Source: Adhaeribacter rhizoryzae (lineage in GTDB: Bacteria; Bacteroidota; Bacteroidia; Cytophagales; Hymenobacteraceae). Taken from it: a stretch of 64,000 nt of DNA. Below, piece after piece: positions 18,480 to 25,811 of the stretch. Location of the stretch: positions 343,316 through 407,315 of the forward strand of contig NZ_VWSF01000004.1 in the NCBI RefSeq assembly GCF_008629685.1, read 5' to 3'. Made by a program: the position numbers and the translations under genes. The notes beneath the pieces were generated by a model. The model made no database searches, was not told where the DNA came from, and saw only the letters and a program-made list of their open reading frames with translations. Each line of letters begins with the position of its first letter. Position 1 is the stretch's first letter.

Positions 18480-19430
18480 TTACAGTTCCTGTACCACACC
18501 CATCGACGAAAAATTATCAATGCGCTGGCTAATGCGTTCCTGAGCCGGAATTTGCTCCAGTTCGTCCAGGGTTTTTAGAATATGCTTGCGCAAGGTATTA
18601 ATCATTTTTTCTGGTTCGGTGTGCGCCCCGCCCAATGGCTCTTTAATAATGCCGTCTATCAATTTAAATTCGAGCATGTCTTTAGCTGTTACTTTCATAG
18701 CATCGGCGGCTTGTTCTTTGTAATCCCAGCTCCGCCAGAGAATAGTAGAGCAATTTTCCGGCGAAATAACCGAATACCAGGTATTTTCTAGCATAAAAAC
18801 CCGGTCGCCGATGGCTATACCTAAAGCACCACCAGAAGCGCCTTCGCCAATAACAATACAGATTACCGGCACTTTTAACATAAACATTTCTTTCAGGTTG
18901 CGGGCAATGGCTTCTCCCTGTCCGCGTTCCTCGGCTTCCATACCCGGAAAAGCGCCCGGCGTATCAATAAAAGTTACAATAGGTTTATTAAACTTTTCGG
19001 CCATTTTCATTAACCGCAAAGCTTTCCGGTATCCTTCGGGGTTGGGCATACCAAAGTTACGCAGCTGCCGCTGCTTGGTGTTGCGCCCCTTTTGCTGCCC
19101 AATAAACATAATGGTGCGGCCGTCTATTTCGCCGAAGCCACCTACCATAGACTTATCGTCGCGCACGTTTCGGTCGCCGTGCAGTTCTATAAACTTGGTA
19201 GTAAAGCCTTCAATGTAGTCTAATGTATAAGGCCTATCGGCATGGCGCGAAAGCTGCACCCGCTGCCACCGGGTTAAATTGGCGTAAGTTTCTTTTTTAA
19301 GCTGCTTTATTTTTTCTTCTAAAGCCTTTACTGCCTCCGATACATCTACCTGGCTGTCTTCGGCCAGTTTTTTCATTTCGCGAAGTTTGCCTTCCAAAGC
19401 CGCGATGGGCTGTTCAAAATCTAGAAGCAT
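18480..19430 (-). CDS. accA: Acetyl-CoA carboxylase carboxyltransferase subunit alpha
   Basis: A 316-residue protein with the full AccA pattern. The N-terminal helical part ([17 protein letters not shown]) leads to the [11 protein letters not shown] segment, then [51 protein letters not shown], and [11 protein letters not shown]. AccA with AccD moves the carboxyl group from biotin to acetyl-CoA, the first step of fatty-acid synthesis. AccD is not in this window. It is a single-gene unit with its own promoter element and terminator. Confidence 0.98.
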   Translation of the reverse strand: MLLDFEQPIAALEGKLREMKKLAEDSQVDVSEAVKALEEKIKQLKKETYANLTRWQRVQLSRHADRPYTLDYIEGFTTKFIELHGDRNVRDDKSMVGGFGEIDGRTIMFIGQQKGRNTKQRQLRNFGMPNPEGYRKALRLMKMAEKFNKPIVTFIDTPGAFPGMEAEERGQGEAIARNLKEMFMLKVPVICIVIGEGASGGALGIAIGDRVFMLENTWYSVISPENCSTILWRSWDYKEQAADAMKVTAKDMLEFKLIDGIIKEPLGGAHTEPEKMINTLRKHILKTLDELEQIPAQERISQRIDNFSSMGVVQEL

Positions 19431-19458
19431 AAAAATTTTATAGGTTAGATCGTTGGTG

Positions 19459-19466
19459 CAAAGTTA
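19459..19466 (-). promoter_or_regulatory. Promoter -7 element (TAACTTTG) for accA
   Basis: On the minus strand TAACTTTG fits TAnnTTTG and lies 28 bp before the accA start. No clear -33 TTG is seen. Confidence 0.45.
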
Positions 19467-19587
19467 AACGTTTATCAGAATTAAAAGTATGGGAGCCGCT
19501 TACAAAAAAAGATAAAAATTATGTGGCTGATTATCTATAATTTACAATATATTCAGAAAAATATTAGTGAAATTATTAAGCCTGCAC

Positions 19588-19618
19588 TTGCATAGTATAA
19601 ATTAACCCTATACATTTG
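19588..19618 (+). promoter_or_regulatory. Bacteroidota-type promoter of tRNA-Asp
   Basis: TTG at 19588-19590 and TACATTTG at 19611-19618 are separated by 20 bp, matching the TTG/TAnnTTTG consensus. The tRNA begins about 50 bp downstream. This is the clearest two-part promoter in the window. Confidence 0.7.
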
Positions 19619-19669
19619 CATCACTTTAAAGGAACAACGCAACAAAGCGGCGCGAAATTAAAGAAAAAA

Positions 19670-19743
19670 GGTCCGGTAGTTCAGTTGGTTAGAATGCCGC
19701 CCTGTCACGGCGGAGGTCGCGGGTTCGAGTCCCGTCCGGACCG
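19670..19743 (+). tRNA. tRNA-Asp (GTC anticodon)
   Basis: A 74-nt cloverleaf. The acceptor stem is GGTCCGG paired with CCGGACC. The D arm is GTTCAGTTGGTTAGAATG, and the anticodon stem CCGCC/GGCGG holds the loop CTGTCAC with GTC at 19704-19706. The T arm has GCGGG TTCGAGT CCCGT. G at 19743 is the discriminator base, and no CCA is encoded. A promoter precedes it and a terminator follows. Confidence 0.97.
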
Positions 19744-19744
19744 C

Positions 19745-19781
19745 AAAAAGCCTCTCAGTTTATTCTGAGGGGCTTTTTTGC
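19745..19781 (+). terminator. Terminator after tRNA-Asp
   Basis: AAGCCTCTCAG (19748-19758) pairs with CTGAGGGGCTT (19765-19775) with one G-T wobble, followed by TTTTTG. Confidence 0.88.
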
Positions 19782-19882
19782 TTTATATCTATTTTTCATA
19801 GGTTTAAAGCTTATATAGCTGCTCTGTATATCTCCTGTTAAATAGGGTGTTTTTCCGGTTTCCTATGCCGTCTACTTCTGGT

Positions 19883-19890
19883 TACTTTTG
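19883..19890 (+). promoter_or_regulatory. Promoter -7 element (TACTTTTG)
   Basis: TACTTTTG fits TAnnTTTG and lies 30 bp before the ATG of the following gene. It overlaps an in-frame TTG, which argues that this TTG is promoter DNA and not the start codon. Confidence 0.4.
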
Positions 19891-19920
19891 AGTAATCTAA
19901 AAGTTAATAACCCCTACCCT

Positions 19921-20256
19921 ATGCAAGTTTATCAGGAGCTTATTTCGTTAAAAGCCTGGTTACAATCCAGAAGCTGGCCAGAGACCAAGAATTACCAGAT
20001 TGTTTCAAATGCCTGCGACGAAGTTTGGCAACTAACAAATAAATTAGAAAATAATCTTAATACGTTATTAGCCAAATCGAAAGCTTTAACCTTGGTAGTA
20101 GAAGTACAACACGATTTGGCTTTGTTCCAGAATAATGCTCGTTTTTTAATTTCCCATAACCCGGAAGTTCTGAGTGAAACAGTTGATAAGCTGGTAAAAG
20201 TTATTGATATTTTGGTGCAAACCCTAAAGCATTCCCGCATTGTATTACAGGACTAA
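19921..20256 (+). CDS. Small hypothetical helical protein
   Basis: An 111-residue protein, counted from ATG at 19921. An upstream in-frame TTG at 19888 sits inside a promoter element and is rejected. The sequence is rich in Leu, Lys and Asn with long helices (QVYQELISLKAWLQSRSWPE, DEVWQLTNKLENNLNTLLAK, VDKLVKVIDILVQTLKHSR). There are no cysteines in a metal pattern, no signal peptide and no membrane segment. It looks cytosolic and coiled. I do not recognise the family. It opens the AT-rich accessory region after the tRNA. Confidence 0.6.
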   Translation: MQVYQELISLKAWLQSRSWPETKNYQIVSNACDEVWQLTNKLENNLNTLLAKSKALTLVVEVQHDLALFQNNARFLISHNPEVLSETVDKLVKVIDILVQTLKHSRIVLQD

Positions 20257-20703
20257 CCTGCTTAGGATTAGAATTACCAACATACTTTTAAGTACAACTA
20301 AGAAGTGCATGTAAATACTTTGTAATACGTATTTATTTCTAGGGCTTATGATTAGCTGCTATATAAATAACTAACATCTTATTAGTACTATACAACATTT
20401 TAAATTTATATATATGAAAAAGAGTACTTAATGTTGCATTAATATATTAAATTTAATATATTTATAAAAAGTATATTTTTATCATAGATCAATACTGTTG
20501 TATAGATGACATTTATTTAAAGCTAGTAGACAAATCAGCTAAAAACTATTAAATAATATATTCAAAATGTTTAATAAAATGTAAAATAATAAGAATAAAA
20601 TAATTAAATATGTAAAATATTTAATACTTTTGCACAACCAAATTATAGAGAAAAACTCACATATAATTTAGCTAAAACATTGAATACAAAAAGTTGCCCC
20701 TTC
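20257..20703. other. AT-rich intergenic region
   Basis: About 450 bp of very AT-rich DNA. The one recognisable signal is a -7 element at 20625. There is no coding frame, repeat copy or strong hairpin. Confidence 0.5.
20625..20632 (+). promoter_or_regulatory. Promoter -7 element (TACTTTTG) for the first STAS-like gene
   Basis: TACTTTTG fits TAnnTTTG and lies 71 bp before the ATG at 20704. No -33 TTG is visible in the AT-rich upstream sequence. Confidence 0.4.
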
Positions 20704-21132
20704 ATGATTCCTTTAGAGACAGCCTACCAGAACGATTACATTAAAGTGGAGGCTAATTTAGAATACAGCTACATTAAAGTTACGTGGTTACAAAAACCTA
20801 ATAGTGAAACTTTCAGGAAGGAAACTTTGCAGTATACCCATTATGCCATAAAAAACGATTTAAATAACTTCTTGTTTGATGTTAGGGCAAGAACTTCGTT
20901 AAAAGAAATAGACCAGGATTGGCTGGTTCGGGAAGTGTTTCCTTTATTTAAAACCAAGAGTATCCGGTTTGCTTATTTGGTTAGTCTAGAAGACTTTGAT
21001 ATTATGGATACTTACCAGATTCACGACCATATTTTAACTAATCCTAAATACCAAAAGCATGTAGCCGGCATGATTTTTCTAAACGAAGAAGAAGCCCAAA
21101 ACTGGCTATTGGAAATAGGTTTGTATCTTTAG
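20704..21132 (+). CDS. STAS/SpoIIAA-like protein, paralog 1
   Basis: A 142-residue protein. I chose ATG at 20704 over a TTG 24 bp upstream because its paralog at 22657 starts in the same way (MIP). The layout YIKVEANLEYSYIKVTWLQKP, then helix, then NNFLFDVRARTSL, WLVREVFPLF and RFAYLVS, matches an alternating strand-helix STAS/SpoIIAA-type fold. Proteins of this fold act as antisigma antagonists or lipid or small-molecule binding modules. It has no signal or membrane segment. It aligns almost without gaps with the protein at 22657. Function unknown. Confidence 0.7.
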   Translation: MIPLETAYQNDYIKVEANLEYSYIKVTWLQKPNSETFRKETLQYTHYAIKNDLNNFLFDVRARTSLKEIDQDWLVREVFPLFKTKSIRFAYLVSLEDFDIMDTYQIHDHILTNPKYQKHVAGMIFLNEEEAQNWLLEIGLYL

Positions 21133-21728
21133 ATATTACACAAAACTAGAATTTAAAAGAGTATACATTAAGGTTGTAGCACACTGGTTTTTACCCGTGT
21201 TTAATCTCTATTATAAGCGTATTTTCCTTCGTATTTAAATATAAAATTACTATTACATAGTACTTTATATTTTCTGTGCTTTCTATTTTCCATCAAGTTC
21301 CCTCTTTATAAAATCAGTATTAAGAAGCTAATACAGCTTCTTCAATACTTTATAACTATTTTAAATATTAAAGCTCTCATCTTAAGTTTGTAATAAAGGA
21401 AATTTACAAATATTTAAGATAATTAAAATAGTTGTTCTTGACATTTTAATATTTTTTCTAAATATTTACGCAATCCGTTTAATACATTATATCAGATTAG
21501 TGTAAAGCAAAATGCACACTGCAGTAATTGTAATCGCGTTTTATATTTAAAATATAATCAGGTTTAATTTGCTGCCTTTTTTAAAATAAAGAGAACTGCT
21601 GAACAGTTAAACAGATAGTATAAAATAAACACCATTGAGGCTGTTATAGATGTAGTAAAGCCGTATGATTTAAAGACAAAATATCCTTAACGTCTGACCT
21701 CATTTAAGACTAACTAAAATTAATTTAA
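21133..21728. other. Long AT-rich intergenic region with a palindrome
   Basis: About 600 bp lack a credible coding frame. An imperfect palindrome lies at 21381-21415: CTTAAGTTTGTAA, a 10-nt centre, then TTACAAATATTTAAG. It could be an operator for the HTH gene that follows, but this is speculative. The remainder is AT-rich with no repeat copy seen. Confidence 0.4.
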
Positions 21729-22151
21729 ATGTTAATAGGAAAAAGAATCGAAGAAGCAATTAAGAAATCTGGCCTGAAACCCCAGGATGTAGCCATGTAT
21801 GCGGGAGTAAGCTACGCCAGATTGCTTAGTTTTTACAAATTAGATTCTATTGAGCTGAAGTACCTCCGAAAAATAGCACAACGGGTAAATTTACCGTTAT
21901 CATATTTCTTATCTGACCTCGACCCGGGTCAGCAATCCGAAAATACCAGTACTTATTCCCCTTCCGACTTGCATTTGGTGAAAGAAAATATTCAGGGTTT
22001 GCACCGCCAATTAGAATTATGCCACGTCGAAATCGATCGTTTAAAGCGGGAGCTTTCTAAAACAATCGAACAAATTACTTTCGTTATTCAGGAAAATAAA
22101 GTAAATTCCTTCTTCTTTATGGTTTTGCTAAACCATAATGTACCTTATTAA
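21729..22151 (+). CDS. Helix-turn-helix (XRE-like) protein with C-terminal coiled coil
   Basis: A 140-residue protein. Residues 1-58 form an XRE-like DNA-binding domain: IGKRIEEAIKKSGLKPQDVA, then MYAGVSYARLLSFYK as recognition region, then LRKIAQRVNLPLSYFLSD. A Ser/Thr/Pro linker follows, and residues 77-118 are heptad-rich (LVKENIQGLHRQLELCHVEI, LKRELSKTIEQI), a likely dimerising coiled coil. It sits between two STAS-like paralogs, so it may regulate them. No enzymatic motif is visible. Confidence 0.8.
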   Translation: MLIGKRIEEAIKKSGLKPQDVAMYAGVSYARLLSFYKLDSIELKYLRKIAQRVNLPLSYFLSDLDPGQQSENTSTYSPSDLHLVKENIQGLHRQLELCHVEIDRLKRELSKTIEQITFVIQENKVNSFFFMVLLNHNVPY

Positions 22152-22344
22152 ATAAATTCTTTTTATTCATTGAGTTAAATTTTCTTTGTTAGCAGATTAG
22201 TTTATTGATTAATCTAACAGCAACTTTTACCATCAACCAAGTTTATAAAAAACCAGAACGATGGGGCTTCATTTATTTGCCTAACCAATTAAAAGGCAAA
22301 TATTTTTAAATTGGTTTAAAGTTAATCTTAAACAATGTAAGCCT

Positions 22345-22584
22345 ATGTTAGATCAGTATAAGTTTAAAACCTTACCTTTTTATAACCAGGTTAGCTACAT
22401 TTGGGCAGAAGGAACTTACCTGGCTTCCCGACAGGAAGAAGGCCATAAAATAAACTTATACCGGGTAAAAGACTTTTTCGCCGAAATCTGGTACCATGGC
22501 CTACAAGAGAATATTTTTAAAATCAGAACTTTTACGAGTAAAAAGTGCCTGGAAGCTTATCTTAACTCTGTTATACTGGATTAA
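22345..22584 (+). CDS. Small hypothetical protein
   Basis: A 79-residue protein that is rich in aromatic residues (YKFKTLPFYNQVSYIWAEG, VKDFFAEIWYHGLQENIF). Predicted as a small alpha/beta fold with strands near 12-25 and 38-52. It lacks signal and membrane segments. It lies between the HTH gene and the second STAS-like gene with gaps of 193 and 72 bp. No family is recognised. The good codon structure and its location support a real gene. Confidence 0.6.
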   Translation: MLDQYKFKTLPFYNQVSYIWAEGTYLASRQEEGHKINLYRVKDFFAEIWYHGLQENIFKIRTFTSKKCLEAYLNSVILD

Positions 22585-22656
22585 TATTTTTAACTTTAAC
22601 TTCTCTGTTAAGTACAGGTTTTAGTTAAACGATATAAGCAGCGCAGGCCATTTTGC

Positions 22657-23082
22657 ATGATACCGGTAACCTTAATTTATGAAACTGATTTTGTTAAAAT
22701 AGAAGAGAACCGTGATTTTAAGTATATTCAGATAAACTGGCTAAAACAACCTAGCAGTGTACTTTTTCGGGAAGAAACTCAAAAGTTAGTAGATTATGCG
22801 CTCATACATGATTTCAACAAATCGCTGTTCGATGTCAGAAAAAGAGATTACCTGGAAGTTTCCGACCAAAACTGGTTAGTGCGCGATATTTTTCCATTGT
22901 TTCACAACCGGCATATAAAAATAGCTTACCTGGTAAATTCTGTTGGTTTAGAAATAATGGATACTTTCCGGATACATGACAGCGTGTTTAACAATCCGGC
23001 ATTGAAGCACAATGTGCATATAGAGATTTTTTTAGACTTAGCCGATGCCCTGGAGTGGTTAGTAGGGACAGAAATAATCTAA
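22657..23082 (+). CDS. STAS/SpoIIAA-like protein, paralog 2
   Basis: A 141-residue paralog of the protein at 20704. Both begin with MIP and share the blocks LFDVR, DQ-WLVR-(E/D)-(V/I)-FPLF, AYLV, and IMDT-x2-IHD. The conserved WLVR and FPLF region probably forms the helix after the central strand in this STAS-like fold. Gene duplication within a 2-kb span suggests a two-member set with related but different partners. No signal or membrane segment. The function is unknown. Confidence 0.7.
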   Translation: MIPVTLIYETDFVKIEENRDFKYIQINWLKQPSSVLFREETQKLVDYALIHDFNKSLFDVRKRDYLEVSDQNWLVRDIFPLFHNRHIKIAYLVNSVGLEIMDTFRIHDSVFNNPALKHNVHIEIFLDLADALEWLVGTEII

Positions 23083-23228
23083 AAACCGCAATTCTTTTAA
23101 TTAATACGTTCTTATCTAAAGCCTTATTCTTGCTGCTCAATAGCTTTTAGTTGAATTAGCTTTAAGCATAACCTGGCGCGTGTATAATATTCTATTTAAA
23201 ATATGATAGACCTTTACATTAAGAAATA

Positions 23229-23271
23229 AAAACAAAAAGCATCAATTTATAAGTTGATGCTTTTTGTTTTT
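23229..23271. terminator. Bidirectional terminator between STAS-like paralog 2 and terC
   Basis: AAAAAGCATCAA (23234-23245) pairs with TTGATGCTTTTT (23254-23265) around 8 nt, with A and T tracts on both sides. It lies between a plus and a minus gene and can serve both. Confidence 0.8.
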
Positions 23272-23300
23272 ATTAAACTTCTGAAAAATTAATGATAAAT

Positions 23301-24071
23301 CTATCCGCGTTGGGCGTGTCTGGGGTAATTGAATAACAACGAAGTAATAACAGGCACTACAAATATTAGAACCGTAATTAACGAAGTCATCCAGTCGGCG
23401 GTATGGCCGCTTAAAAACTTACTTACAGCATCGCCGGGGCGGAAATGCTCGTAAACCGATAGTACTAATTTTAGACCCAGCACAGCAATTACTAAAAAAG
23501 CTGCCGGCTCCAGAAACGGATATTTGCCCATAAGTTGCACAAACCATTGGGCCACAAACCGCATTGCCAAAATACCAATAAATACGCCCAACCATATTAA
23601 GATTAGGTTTTCGGTAAAAGCCACTACTGCAAAAACGTTGTCAATCGAAAAAGCTAAATCCATTATTTCTACCAACGCAACCGTTGCCCAAAACTGGTTC
23701 ATCCAACCCACAGTGGCTTTGTAAAACCAATGTTCTTTTTTATTTAGTAAATCATCGCTTTTATCGGGTGTGCTTTTGGATCGGAAATAATTAAAAACCA
23801 GGAAAAGCAGGTAAAAGCCGCCTAATGGTTTTAACCACCAGATTTGAATTAAAAAAGCAGCAAAAAGCAAGCAAATACCCCGAAAAACGTAAGCGCCAAT
23901 AATACCGTAGCGCAACGCTTTTTGTCGTTGTTCTTTTGGCAAATCCATTACCATGGTAGCCAGTACGGCAGCGTTATCAACCGACAATAAACTTTCTATA
24001 ATAATTAGGTTACCAATAATGGCCAGCGATGATAGGGGATTATTTATAATATCTAAAAATTGCTCGTACAT
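23301..24071 (-). CDS. TerC family integral membrane protein
   Basis: A 256-residue inner-membrane protein with about 7 hydrophobic helices. The TerC signature is NLIIIESLLSVDNAAVLATM near residues 21-40, with acidic Asp and Glu inside helices, and the repeat VALVEIMDLAFSIDNVFAVV near 133-152. TerC proteins are linked to metal (manganese) export during secretion and to tellurite resistance. The gene stands alone with a terminator beyond its stop. The exact metal is not readable from sequence. Confidence 0.92.
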   Translation of the reverse strand: MYEQFLDIINNPLSSLAIIGNLIIIESLLSVDNAAVLATMVMDLPKEQRQKALRYGIIGAYVFRGICLLFAAFLIQIWWLKPLGGFYLLFLVFNYFRSKSTPDKSDDLLNKKEHWFYKATVGWMNQFWATVALVEIMDLAFSIDNVFAVVAFTENLILIWLGVFIGILAMRFVAQWFVQLMGKYPFLEPAAFLVIAVLGLKLVLSVYEHFRPGDAVSKFLSGHTADWMTSLITVLIFVVPVITSLLFNYPRHAQRG

Positions 24072-24319
24072 AAAATTTAGAAGGCAGTTTGTGCTTAAAG
24101 ATTAAACATTAAAATTACTTGTTCCGGCAGCAGTAAGCTCTCCGGAAAAATTGCCTTCAAGTATAAGCATAAAGTTAGTATTAGCTTACTTTTAATTTTG
24201 CAAGATTTTATTATATAACCCGGTGTAATCTGGTCTGGGTTTAAAATAGGTGCTATTAAATTGCATTTAAAATCTAAGCTTAAACCAAATTAACCAGCTT
24301 TCTATGTAGGTAATAAAAC

Positions 24320-24778
24320 TTATTTAGGAATATTTAACTTTCGGCGTTCTTGTTCTGCCCAACTAACTAATTGCGAAACTTGTTGTGGGTTCAGGGTAGC
24401 ATCGGTATGCAGCCATAAGTAAGAAGGCAGCGGCATGTGGCCTTCCTGTACTTCCTCGGCTATTTCTTCTAGTTTATGGTCCACCTTTTTTTTATCGTAA
24501 CCGGAAAAATCAGAAAAATTAATTTCAGCTTTGCCTTCTTCAATATGATGATTTAACCACCAGCCTACCGGGTTAACATTGGCATACCACGGATAATTGG
24601 TGCGATTGGAATGGCAATCGTAACAAGAAGCTTTTAAAATATTGTGGATGTTGGCGGGCACTGCCACAAAATGCGAAACATCTTGGTTGGTACTGGCTTG
24701 GCCTATATTTTTTTCGGGCCGGATAAACTGAATTAATATAAATACAACGAGTAGTACTAATAATATTTTCTTTCTCAT
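24320..24778 (-). CDS. Haem-binding domain protein (cytochrome-like)
   Basis: A 152-residue protein with one N-terminal helix (MRKKILLVLLVVFILIQFIRP) that probably anchors it in the inner membrane or acts as a signal. The haem-attachment site CYDCHSN has Cys52, Cys55 and His56. NYPWYANVNPVGWWLNHHIEEGK follows, a pattern of the Bacteroidota haem-binding domain, and His77/78 could give further ligands. It is probably periplasmic and might take part in respiration or redox sensing. It lies downstream of yceI on the same strand, but a terminator separates them. Confidence 0.88.
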   Translation of the reverse strand: MRKKILLVLLVVFILIQFIRPEKNIGQASTNQDVSHFVAVPANIHNILKASCYDCHSNRTNYPWYANVNPVGWWLNHHIEEGKAEINFSDFSGYDKKKVDHKLEEIAEEVQEGHMPLPSYLWLHTDATLNPQQVSQLVSWAEQERRKLNIPK

Positions 24779-24801
24779 CCGGAATGCGGTTTAGGTTAAA
24801 C

Positions 24802-24843
24802 AAAAATATTCCTGCCTGAGAAACCAGACAGGAATATTTTTTA
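24802..24843 (-). terminator. Terminator of the YceI gene
   Basis: AAAAATATTCCTG (24802-24814) pairs with CAGGAATATTTTT (24829-24841). On the minus strand T residues follow. It lies between yceI and the haem-binding gene. Confidence 0.8.
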
Positions 24844-24867
24844 ATTTTTTAAGAAGATATAAGCTAC

Positions 24868-25539
24868 TTATAATTTAGCGGTGCTTGATTTACCAGCTAC
24901 TAATTTCACGTCGAGCGTAAAAGTATCCTCAATAATTTTATCGGCAGCAGTACCAATAATGCCTGAACGGAATTTAATGTCGTACTTAATACGGTCTACG
25001 GTAATATTAGCGGTGGCTTCTGCGCTATTGCCGGTTACTTTTACAGTAGCCGGAAAAGTAACCGGGTGCGTAATACCTTTAATGGTTAAGTTGCCAGTAA
25101 TATTGTAATTGGCTAAACCGCTTTTAGCTTTACCTACCGGCGTGGCTTTGGTAATGTTAAAAGTAGAAGTTGGATTTTTTTCCACCCCAAAGAAGTCCTC
25201 TGATTTTAAATGACCGGTTAGCTTCTGGTTCATGCCTTCATTGGTAACGTCCAAATCCTTAATTGTAGTCATATCCATTACAAAGCTACCGCCAATCAAT
25301 TTGGTGCCATCTAAGTTTAAAGTTCCTTTAGATAACTTAACGGTACCGTTATGAGCGCCGCCTACTTTTTTGGCGTTCCAGTTAATAGAACTGGCTTCGG
25401 TATCAACGGCCAGGGAGGTAGCTTTAACCGGGGCTTTTACTTCGGTTTTATTAACGGGATTACCAGTTGCGGTTACATCCGAATAATTAAATAATAGGGC
25501 CAGAGCCAATGCTCCTGCAGAAATAAATGCGGTCTTCAT
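24868..25539 (-). CDS. YceI family protein, secreted
   Basis: A 223-residue protein with a signal peptide (MKTAFISAGALALALLFNYS). The mature domain fits the YceI lipid-binding beta-barrel: SSINWNAKKVGGAHNGTVKL, GGSFVMDMTTI, LTGHLKSEDFFGVEKNPTSTF, and VTFPATVKVTGNSAEATANI. YceI proteins bind isoprenoid-type lipids in the periplasm, and many are stress-induced. A terminator is downstream. Its upstream neighbour on the same strand is the TonB-dependent receptor, which has a separate terminator. Confidence 0.93.
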   Translation of the reverse strand: MKTAFISAGALALALLFNYSDVTATGNPVNKTEVKAPVKATSLAVDTEASSINWNAKKVGGAHNGTVKLSKGTLNLDGTKLIGGSFVMDMTTIKDLDVTNEGMNQKLTGHLKSEDFFGVEKNPTSTFNITKATPVGKAKSGLANYNITGNLTIKGITHPVTFPATVKVTGNSAEATANITVDRIKYDIKFRSGIIGTAADKIIEDTFTLDVKLVAGKSSTAKL

Positions 25540-25748
25540 AAGGGGTTAAGTTTTGGTTTGATGATATTTAAAACATTGACAAATGAAATGTTGATTGGTT
25601 TAATATTATCTATAAGCTTTTATTACAAAATTTCTAAAAAGCATTTGGTTTATGCGGCCAATATTTTCACTTTTTAAATGATCCTGCCCTACTGACTTTT
25701 ATAGCTTAACATAAATATTAAAACCAATATAGGATTTATAAGTGTTAA

Positions 25749-25796
25749 AAAAAACACCTGGCTTATTTCTATTTTAAAATAAACCAGGTGTTTGTT
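25749..25796 (-). terminator. Terminator of the TonB-dependent receptor gene
   Basis: AAACACCTGG (25752-25761) pairs with CCAGGTGTTT (25784-25793), with the inner stem TTATTT/AAATAA. On the minus strand TTTTTT follows. It lies 16 bp beyond the receptor stop codon. Confidence 0.85.
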
Positions 25797-25811
25797 AAAA
25801 AGCAGGGTATT

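Noticed and set aside
19431..19669. Searched for a second tRNA next to tRNA-Asp
   Set aside because: No second cloverleaf is visible; only the promoter and spacer are seen.
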